Source: a virus
Reading direction: 5' to 3' (one strand)
IMG/VR virus record: IMGVR_UViG_3300043313_001192
Location: 153,598 to 176,996 of that record
DNA length: 23,399 nt
This document shows positions 5,954-12,405 of this stretch, one piece after another. How positions within the stretch are numbered: position 1 is the first letter of the stretch; each line of letters begins with the position of its first letter. Position numbers and translations under genes: made by a program. The notes beneath the pieces were generated by a model. The model did not search any database. It was not told the DNA's origin and saw only the letters and a program-made list of their open reading frames with translations.

Positions 5954-8900
5954 CTAGATCAAGAACCGCAGAATGCGCGACAGCTCGGCCGAGATCTGGG
6001 GCTGGGAGAGGACGTCACCTCCGGCCATGAACTCAGAGATCTTGCCCCCGGCTTCGGCTAGATGCTCAGGGTCGAGACGCTGCTCGGCGCGCTTGTACAA
6101 GTCCTGCATCAGGCCCTGGAGGTCGGGGGGCAGGTCGGAGAACTTGTACTTCTCGTTGAGGTCACCGAAGACCAGCGGCAGGTTGGCCACCGCCTCAGCC
6201 AGGTTGCCGTAGCCCTCGCGCAGAGTCTTGACCGCACCCTCGTCCTCGGTGTTCTTCGCGATCTGGTCGACCAGGTCGAGCACACCCTTGGCTGCCTGCT
6301 GGGCGGCCTCGGTGTCACCCTGGTTGGCCGCCTGCTGGACCTCGTCGAGTCCTTCGACCGCTTGCTGGGTCCCGGCCTCACCCTGCAGATCCTTCTTCAG
6401 CTCGGCGATCACCATCCGGAACCGACCCTTCTCATCGCGCGGGTGGTTGCCGGGGTCCCACGGCGAGCCGTCGGGGTAACGGCCACCGGCGGCGAGCAGA
6501 CTGATCCCGTCCAGGGTCTCGTCCGAGGCGCGCAGGATCAGCGGGATGCAGGCCCCACCGGCGATCAGCGCCATCCGTGCGGCGAGATCCTCGACCTCAC
6601 CGGCCACGTCCTGGACCGGGGTGCTCAGCGCGGCCCACGACTCCGGGATCAGGTCGGTCTTGCCGAGCGCGCGGGCGCGCTTCTTGATGTGGCGGCGGAC
6701 CTTGGCCTTGTCGCCCTCCTTGGCCCGGCCGTAGGCACGGATGGCGTTCTTCAGGTCGCCCACCGTGGCGATCGGGTAAGAGCCGTCCGGCAGCGCCTGG
6801 CCCTTCTTGGACATCTCCTTGCGCTTGTCGGTGCCGATGTCGCGGAACAGCTCCTCCCCACCGCTCATCAGTGCTGCCATCCGCTCGCGTGCGGCAGCAG
6901 CCTCCGGCGAGCGCAGCGTGACGAACTTGTTCAGCGCCGCCGCGCGAGCCGCGTCCAGCCGGGCCTGGTACTCCGCACGGACCGGGTCCATCCGGGCCAG
7001 CGCGGCGGCGCGGGCCTGAGACAGTGCTTCGCGCTGCGGGGTCTCCAAGGCGTCGACCCGCTCGATCAACCTGTCCAGCGGCGCCGCGTCGGCATCGCTG
7101 CGGATCCGGGCCAACACCGACGTGCCCGCCGCGACCAACGCGTAGACATGTCCGGAGGCCACCCGAGCACGCACGGTGGGGAAGCCGGGCACGTTGACCT
7201 GGCAGATCGCGACCATCTCCAACCGCCCGTTGATTGGACGCCAGTCTCCGGACGGCGCCGCGGCGCGGACCGCCCGGACCTGCTCGGCGTTGATGCTGGG
7301 GCGCATCGCACCGGCCACCCAGATGCCGTAGGCGTCCTCACCGGCGTGCACGTCGCAGAACGCCGAGGCGGTGTCGTCGTAGTGCTTGACCGCCATCGCC
7401 GCGTCGGACTCCAGCGGAGCGTGTCCACCGGCCAGGGTGATCTGCCCGACCGGGACGTCCTTGCCCTCCTCGGTGCGCAGTAGCCCGGTGTGGAAGTAGG
7501 CGTAGTTCGACCGGCTCCGGGGCGGCCGGGTGGAGAACGGGAGCCCGATGTGCTCGGTGTCCCAGGTCGCCACGTGTCCGTAGACCCGACCGTCGTCGAG
7601 CACGGTCAGCGGCGTCTCCTGCTTCAGTCCCGGATCCTCGAACCACTCCTGGGGCGGGTGAATGGGGATGCCCGCTGCGGTCAACGCCGAGCGAACCATC
7701 TCCTCGGTCTCGGCCTCCGTGACGGGAGTTCCGATGTAGGTTCCGTCGGCAACCATGGGCTCTTCCTCCTCCTGGCCTTCCTCTAGCTCGATGCGTACTT
7801 CCTGGAATGCGGGCTTGGCGACGAGCGTCGCGCCCATCACCCGCCCATTGGTGACAGTCATGTCGTCGGCGACGATCCGCACGATGTCGGGGCTCTCGCC
7901 CTCGCCCGGCTCACGCTCGACCGACTCAGGGCTGCGAGCCTCGGCCTCGAAGTTGTCGAGGTCCACCGAGACGCCGCGCAGGAACTTGTGCCGGACCAGC
8001 CGCTCGGCCTCCTGGCCGTACGGCCCGACGTCGAAGACACCACGGGCGTTGACCAGCGAACCGTCCTCGGAGCGCTCCATCGAGTCGATCCGGCCGACGA
8101 TCACCGAGTCGTCGTGGCCCTCGGCGGTCTTGATCTGCCACATCAGCGGCAGCGGCAGGTCGCGAGTGGTCAGCGAGAGCGGTGCGAAGCTGCGCCCGTC
8201 GCCAGACTTGATCCCGATCGGGGCCAGCACCGGGATCACGAACGGCGAGCCGGACAGCTCGGTGGGGACCTGGTCGGCCCGCTCGGGTGCCTCGACACCG
8301 GCGATCAGCGTGTTCGCACCGGCCAACAGCGCCGAGTAGGCGATCACCTCGTCAGTGCTCAGCAGGTGCACGTCGAAGAGCTGGCTGCGCTCGGACGCCG
8401 AGCCGCGCCGCCCGACGTTGCGCCGGTCACCGGGCCACTCGCCGGTCATCAGGTGGTGCAGGCTGGCGCAGTAGCCCTCGCTCATTCCTGGCTTGGGCAT
8501 GTACTTCTTCAGGTGCCGGTTGCACCGGGTCCAGTCGCCAGGGGTGTTCCAGCGGACCTTGGCGGTACCGCCGGTGCCGACCGTCCAGTACTTCTTCAGC
8601 CGGTCCACGTTGGCGACATCGTTGGGGGTGTCGGCGATGCCGGGGATGCCTGCGGCGAGGATCTCGACGACTTCGCCGTACTCGCCCCAGATGGCGGCGG
8701 CCGACGCGGCCACTGACGCTGCGGCGTCCTTGGCCTCCTGCTCGGCCTCGGCCTTGCCCTCGGGCGTCTGGTAGAACGCCTGCACCTGCGTCATCGTGTC
8801 GTTGAAGGTGGCCTCGTCGAGGGAGACGATCGCGGGTGGTGAGCTGGACTGCAGCTGACGCAGCACCTTGGGATCGTTGACCCAGCCGGTCGCGGTGTAG

Positions 8901-11422
8901 CGCAGCACCTGGGCCTGGTTGCCGGTGGTGCTGGCCGGGATCATCGCCAGCAGCTCCAGCACCGCTTCCTGGTTGGCCTCATCCACCTCGGCCATGTAGA
9001 CCGGCGCGACGTCGGACTGGGCAGGGTCTGTGATGGGCTGACCAGTGCCTCCTGCGTCCGGCAGCACCGGCACCTCGGCCGGTTCGTCCTTCTTCTTCCG
9101 GGCCGCAGCGGTCAGCGAGCCGCGCTTGTAGCCAGGCAGGATCTTGCGGTAGATCCGGTCGATGGCGTCGCGCGCGCTCTTGCCACCGGCATGGATCTTC
9201 TCCAGCCGACGCTTGTAGTCGGCATCGGCCTTGGCCTGCTCACGCTCCCACCGCGCCTTGGACTCCTTGTCGAGCGCCTTCTGGGCCTGGTCACGCGCCT
9301 TCTTCCCGGCGCGCTCTTTCTCGATGAAGTTGGGGTAGTTCGCGATGACCGCCTTGATCGCCTCGGCGTCCATCGGTGGCAGCAGCGACTTCAGCAGCGC
9401 CTTGGGCGTGTGCGCAGTAGCGCGCGGAATGGCCTGGATCTTGTCGAGGTCGACCACACCCGGCTGCACCCTGGTGCTCTTGGCCGGGACCCACTCGGAG
9501 GATCCGTCGTCGTCGTAGGTGACCTGGACCTTCTGGGTGGCCGGGTCGATCTTGGCCACGGTGCCGGTCCGGGCCTGCGGACCGACGGCGATCTTGGAGC
9601 CGGACCTGGCGAACCGGCCGCCAGCGTCACGGACCTGCTTCTTGGCGTTGGCCGCGCGCTCCTCAGGGGTGTAGCCGTCGTCCTCGGCGAAGACCTGGGG
9701 GCGGTAGTCGAAGGTGACCCCGGAGGCGGTGACCACCGCGACCCGGTTCAGCATCTCGTTGTCGAGACCAGGGATGGCCTCGGCCATCACCAGAGCCTCA
9801 CCAGGGTCGACCTCGCGCAGGTCGACCGGCTGGTCGGGAAAGATCGACTGTGCCCGGACCACTTCGCGGGCGGTGTCATCGTCCAGCTCGATGATCTGGG
9901 CAGGGGAGCCGAGGTGGGTCTGCTCCCAGGTTCGGGTGCTCGGCTCGAAGCGGTAGAACATCGCGCCGTCACTGACGTAGAGCTGGTCCACGGTCAGCGA
10001 GTCGTCGCCGGTGTAGGCGGCGTAGTAGGTCAGCGGGTCGTCTTCCTCGGTGCCGCGCCGCTCCCAGAACGCCGTCTTGAGGTCGTCGTCCGCGATCAGC
10101 TCCTCCAGCGGGTCGCTGAGGTCGAACTCCTCCCAGTCGACACCGTGGATCTCAGCTGCTGCCTGGACCGGGGACGGGGGCGCCTCGCCGCCGTCGGCGA
10201 CCTGGGCGTCCCAGTACTGCTTGGTCTCCGCGATCTTGGCGTCGATCTCGGTCTTGTTCGCGTAGTAGTCGGCCAGCGCCGCCTGCTTGTGCAGGGTGTC
10301 GTCGACGGCCTTGCCGCAGATCTCGCACGTGTCCGGGTCATCGACGGTCTCGGAGAAGTAGTGCGCGTCGTCGGGCGTGATGTCGGCCTGGTCGTAGTCG
10401 ACGGCGTCGGGCTGGTGCCGCTCGTCCATCTCGCCGGTGCCGCAGTAGGTGCAGACCTCAGGGTTGCTGGTCACCGGGGAGTACACGTGCGGAGCCTCAC
10501 CGTCGAAGCTCTCTCCCTCGGGAACCTCCTCTTCCTCGACGTCCACGTTGGCGTCGGGGTCGTAGCCCGCGGCGACCAGCGCTTCCGCCTCCACCCGACG
10601 GATGGTCCGGGTGGCCCAGTCACGTCCGGCGTCACCGCCTAGTGCTGAGTAGGTCAGGGCGCGCGCCGAGGGGTACCGAGCCGAGGACTTCGAGCCGCCA
10701 CAGCTGCACGACCCGTTGCCGTCGCACTCGGAGGTGTGCGGGCCGTTGATCACCGAGAACGCGCGTGGCAGCAGCCGCAGCGTGTCGTAGTCGACCTCCT
10801 CGTCCTCGGCCAGCTTCTGCCCGATCGTGGTCGCGGCGGTCGTCGAGTCCTGGGTCTCGGTGGCCTGGGCGACCTTGGCGGCCCAGACCTTCCCGGCGTC
10901 ACCGCCCCAGGAGGCCCAGACCGTGGGGTCGACCTTCTCCTTGGGGTGCCGAGAGAAGTAGGTGTGCATCTGCTGGACGACCTGCGGGTGGATGGCAGCA
11001 CCGCTGGCCAGGTGCTCAGCACGGGCAATGTCGGTGCGGTCGAGGTCAGCCTCGACGCTGCTGCGTGCTGCCTCTCGCACCGTGGCCGGTGGCACCAGGC
11101 TGGTTCCGGCGGCGATCACCGGCAGTTCGATCTCACGCTGGTAGGTGGTGGTCCAGCGCAGTGCCTGTCGGGCGCTGGCCCGGACCGGCTCGGGGACGGT
11201 GAAGGTGCGCAGCGGATCGACGTCGACCGCCAGCGCCGAGCGAGCGAGCAGGGTGGCGCGGCGCTCTTCGGTGCTGCGCCCGGAAGGGACGAAGCCGCCA
11301 TGGCTGGTCAGCTCAGCAGCGCTGAAGACGTCGGTGACGTCACCACTCTTGAGATCGACGGCGACTGCTGACCCGGCGTGCTCGAAGAACATCCAGCCAC
11401 TGCTCGCACCCAGCGTTCGCAT
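5954..11422 (-). CDS. Giant capsid maturation (prohead) protease polyprotein, 1822 aa
   Basis: The protease core is about residues 1050-1200: H1103 in AEGHDDSVIVGRI and S1152 in LRGVSVDLD, 49 residues apart as in HK97-type serine proteases, then MGATLVAKPAF. Such proteases cleave capsid and scaffold inside the procapsid. N-terminal to it are helical modules ending in W172-GGDAGKVWA and LGGDAGRDWA (about 261-270), two H-x11-C-x2-C-x8-H motifs (312-336 and 354-378), an RDAGGRF tag plus SH3-like segment (about 600-660), Lys/Ala-rich helices, and a domain with RWNTPGDWTRCNRHLKKY and GYCASLHH (about 945-1010). C-terminal are an actinophage domain with DGRVYGHVATW, HYDDT and GIWVAGAMRP (about 1240-1430), the LPDGSYPIATVGDLKNAIRA domain, an HPRDEKGRF tag (1660-1668), and about 150 mostly helical scaffold-like residues. 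Free prohead proteases are usually far smaller. TAA lies four codons before the ATG, fixing the earliest start. No Shine-Dalgarno is visible. Confidence 0.88.
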   Translation of the reverse strand: MRTLGASSGWMFFEHAGSAVAVDLKSGDVTDVFSAAELTSHGGFVPSGRSTEERRATLLARSALAVDVDPLRTFTVPEPVRASARQALRWTTTYQREIELPVIAAGTSLVPPATVREAARSSVEADLDRTDIARAEHLASGAAIHPQVVQQMHTYFSRHPKEKVDPTVWASWGGDAGKVWAAKVAQATETQDSTTAATTIGQKLAEDEEVDYDTLRLLPRAFSVINGPHTSECDGNGSCSCGGSKSSARYPSARALTYSALGGDAGRDWATRTIRRVEAEALVAAGYDPDANVDVEEEEVPEGESFDGEAPHVYSPVTSNPEVCTYCGTGEMDERHQPDAVDYDQADITPDDAHYFSETVDDPDTCEICGKAVDDTLHKQAALADYYANKTEIDAKIAETKQYWDAQVADGGEAPPSPVQAAAEIHGVDWEEFDLSDPLEELIADDDLKTAFWERRGTEEDDPLTYYAAYTGDDSLTVDQLYVSDGAMFYRFEPSTRTWEQTHLGSPAQIIELDDDTAREVVRAQSIFPDQPVDLREVDPGEALVMAEAIPGLDNEMLNRVAVVTASGVTFDYRPQVFAEDDGYTPEERAANAKKQVRDAGGRFARSGSKIAVGPQARTGTVAKIDPATQKVQVTYDDDGSSEWVPAKSTRVQPGVVDLDKIQAIPRATAHTPKALLKSLLPPMDAEAIKAVIANYPNFIEKERAGKKARDQAQKALDKESKARWEREQAKADADYKRRLEKIHAGGKSARDAIDRIYRKILPGYKRGSLTAAARKKKDEPAEVPVLPDAGGTGQPITDPAQSDVAPVYMAEVDEANQEAVLELLAMIPASTTGNQAQVLRYTATGWVNDPKVLRQLQSSSPPAIVSLDEATFNDTMTQVQAFYQTPEGKAEAEQEAKDAAASVAASAAAIWGEYGEVVEILAAGIPGIADTPNDVANVDRLKKYWTVGTGGTAKVRWNTPGDWTRCNRHLKKYMPKPGMSEGYCASLHHLMTGEWPGDRRNVGRRGSASERSQLFDVHLLSTDEVIAYSALLAGANTLIAGVEAPERADQVPTELSGSPFVIPVLAPIGIKSGDGRSFAPLSLTTRDLPLPLMWQIKTAEGHDDSVIVGRIDSMERSEDGSLVNARGVFDVGPYGQEAERLVRHKFLRGVSVDLDNFEAEARSPESVEREPGEGESPDIVRIVADDMTVTNGRVMGATLVAKPAFQEVRIELEEGQEEEEPMVADGTYIGTPVTEAETEEMVRSALTAAGIPIHPPQEWFEDPGLKQETPLTVLDDGRVYGHVATWDTEHIGLPFSTRPPRSRSNYAYFHTGLLRTEEGKDVPVGQITLAGGHAPLESDAAMAVKHYDDTASAFCDVHAGEDAYGIWVAGAMRPSINAEQVRAVRAAAPSGDWRPINGRLEMVAICQVNVPGFPTVRARVASGHVYALVAAGTSVLARIRSDADAAPLDRLIERVDALETPQREALSQARAAALARMDPVRAEYQARLDAARAAALNKFVTLRSPEAAAARERMAALMSGGEELFRDIGTDKRKEMSKKGQALPDGSYPIATVGDLKNAIRAYGRAKEGDKAKVRRHIKKRARALGKTDLIPESWAALSTPVQDVAGEVEDLAARMALIAGGACIPLILRASDETLDGISLLAAGGRYPDGSPWDPGNHPRDEKGRFRMVIAELKKDLQGEAGTQQAVEGLDEVQQAANQGDTEAAQQAAKGVLDLVDQIAKNTEDEGAVKTLREGYGNLAEAVANLPLVFGDLNEKYKFSDLPPDLQGLMQDLYKRAEQRLDPEHLAEAGGKISEFMAGGDVLSQPQISAELSRILRFLI

Positions 11423-11442
11423 GCCAGCAGTTTAGGTGTACA

Positions 11443-11613
11443 TCAGGCCGAAGGAGCGGGCTCCTTCGGCTCGGTGCCTGCGGTTTCGTCAGTAGGCGCC
11501 GCGGCAGCGCCCGTGGACTCGCCGAAGAACGAGGTCACCTGCCCGGAGACACGGGCGGCGAACTGTTCGGGTGACTCACCAGGCTTCTGCGTCATGGTCA
11601 GCACTTGTGGCAT
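11443..11613 (-). CDS. Small hypothetical protein (56 aa)
   Basis: I do not recognise the family. ATG 11613 is chosen because GGAG lies 7 nt upstream. Earlier in-frame starts (11658, 11634) lack a ribosome binding site and would lengthen the overlap. The product begins MPQVLTMTQKPGES, has a short amphipathic stretch (PEQFAARVSGQVTSFFGES), and ends in a disordered Ala/Thr/Glu/Pro-rich tail. It overlaps the preceding gene by 38 bp and ends 20 bp before the protease gene. A role as a small accessory factor of the head module is a guess from position only. The shortness lowers confidence. Confidence 0.55.
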   Translation of the reverse strand: MPQVLTMTQKPGESPEQFAARVSGQVTSFFGESTGAAAAPTDETAGTEPKEPAPSA

Positions 11614-11893
11614 GAGGAATCTCCAATCCTGCATAGTCGAAGTAGGGCAGCAGGTCATCGAGGAACCGGCCGTACTGGGGGTCGCCGGGCGGGACCACGG
11701 ACAGGTCCCCGACCTTGGCCACCGCGGGCAGCAGGTCGTGCGGCACCCAGGTCAGGTAGATGGTGCCGTCGGTCTCGCGCCACGAGTCCGGCGACGCTCC
11801 GGCCAGATAGGTCAGGTAGGAGGCGTAGCCCTCCTGGGTCAGGTGCTGCGGGCAGGGCAGGTCAGTCCGTGGGGGCGGCGGTGGGTGCGGCAT
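11576..11893 (-). CDS. Small hypothetical protein, second of two tandem paralogues (105 aa)
   Basis: Function unknown. The start is set at ATG 11893 rather than the upstream in-frame start at 11953. It is preceded by GGGAGGTGCC at good spacing, and the product then begins MPHPPPPPRTDL, which aligns with the Pro-rich head of the preceding paralogue. The folded part contains YASYLTYLAGASPDSWRET, DGTIYLTWVP, and DPQYGRFLDDLLPYFDYAG. Two Gly/Pro segments differ in length from the paralogue. The gene lies 32 bp inside its neighbour and its own 3' end overlaps the next start by 38 bp. Retention of the WR-x-x-DGTIYL core in both copies suggests both are under selection. Confidence 0.7.
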   Translation of the reverse strand: MPHPPPPPRTDLPCPQHLTQEGYASYLTYLAGASPDSWRETDGTIYLTWVPHDLLPAVAKVGDLSVVPPGDPQYGRFLDDLLPYFDYAGLEIPHATSADHDAEAW

Positions 11894-12242
11894 CGGGCAC
11901 CTCCCTGGTCGGGCGTGGCTCGGGTGCCACCGGCGTCGGCTCCATGAAGTCATACTCCGGCACGACGTGGTTCAGCCAGCGCGCGTAGGTCGGGCTGTCC
12001 TGGGTGATGTAGGTGGGTGAGTCCACCATCCCCACGTCGGGCGCCATCGAGGCAGGCATCCGGCTCAGGTAGATCGTCCCGTCCTGGTCACGCCAGGCAT
12101 CGACCGGGTCCGCGGCCAGGAACTCCAGCCATTCGGCGTGCTCCTCCGGGGTCCCACCCTCGGGCGGCTGCAGGTCAGACCGGGGCTTCGGTGGCGGCGG
12201 GATCTTGGTCGGCGGCTGGGGCTGCTGGGGCTGCTCCGTCAT
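11862..12242 (-). CDS. Small hypothetical protein, first of two tandem paralogues (126 aa)
   Basis: Function unknown. A Pro/Gln-rich N-terminus of about 25 residues (PPTKIPPPPKPRSDLQPP) precedes a short folded domain with AEWLEFLAADPVDAWRDQD, DGTIYLSRMP and SPTYARWLNHVVPEYDF. It ends in a Pro/Ala-rich tail (PTREVPDAAPTAAPTD). The domain is clearly related to that of the next gene, which has WRETDGTIYLTWVP and PQYGRFLDDLLPYFDY in the same order. The ATG at 12242 follows a strong Shine-Dalgarno (GAGGAGGTGCC) that lies inside the 3' end of the 76-aa gene. The stop overlaps the next start by 32 bp. The compact overlapping layout supports translation as part of the head operon. No catalytic or membrane motif is visible. 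Confidence 0.7.
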   Translation of the reverse strand: MTEQPQQPQPPTKIPPPPKPRSDLQPPEGGTPEEHAEWLEFLAADPVDAWRDQDGTIYLSRMPASMAPDVGMVDSPTYITQDSPTYARWLNHVVPEYDFMEPTPVAPEPRPTREVPDAAPTAAPTD

Positions 12243-12405
12243 CTGGCACCTCCTCGGTACTCACGACTGCGCTGGGGAACATGGCGCGCCATTCCTCGGG
12301 CGTCATCCTGATCTTGTCGAACGCCGGGTCGTTGGGCGGGTTGCCCTCGTAGTTCAGCATCATCAAGAACTCGACCGCAGTCAGCGACTCCACATCGACA
12401 GCCAT
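12175..12405 (-). CDS. Small hypothetical phage protein (76 aa)
   Basis: I do not recognise the family. The N-terminal half is compact and amphipathic (SLTAVEFLMMLNYEG, then DPAFDKIRMTPEEWRAMFP). The C-terminal third is disordered and Ala/Pro/Asp-rich and begins with EEVPDDGAAP. The gene starts at ATG 12405, sharing one base with the stop of the giant gene (TGATG). The GTG at 12408 is an in-frame alternative. GAGG lies 7 nt before the ATG. The 3' end overlaps the next gene by 68 bp, so the EEVPD codons double as the Shine-Dalgarno and start of that gene. The same arrangement recurs at the next junction. Its position between giant head proteins suggests a head-associated or accessory role, which cannot be refined from sequence. 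Confidence 0.65.
   Translation of the reverse strand: MAVDVESLTAVEFLMMLNYEGNPPNDPAFDKIRMTPEEWRAMFPSAVVSTEEVPDDGAAPAAPAADQDPAATEAPV

Larger units (their letters stand above)
11576..12242 (-). repeat. Diverged tandem gene duplication including the overlapping junction
   Basis: The 126-aa and 105-aa genes share a Pro-rich head, a W-R-x-x-DGTIYL core and a Y-x-R-[WF]-L...P-[EY]-[YF]-D[FY] end in the same order. Each is preceded by the same GGAGGTGCC site, placed in the codons for EVPD in the Ala/Pro-rich tail of the gene before. This shows that the repeated unit extends across the gene overlap. The copies are well diverged, so the duplication is not recent. Confidence 0.6.

Noticed and set aside
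11894-11953. Upstream extension of the 105-aa gene
   Set aside because: The extra 20 residues are Arg/Trp/Ser-rich, lack a ribosome binding site and are a frame-shifted reading of the paralogue upstream. The ATG at 11893 has a strong site.
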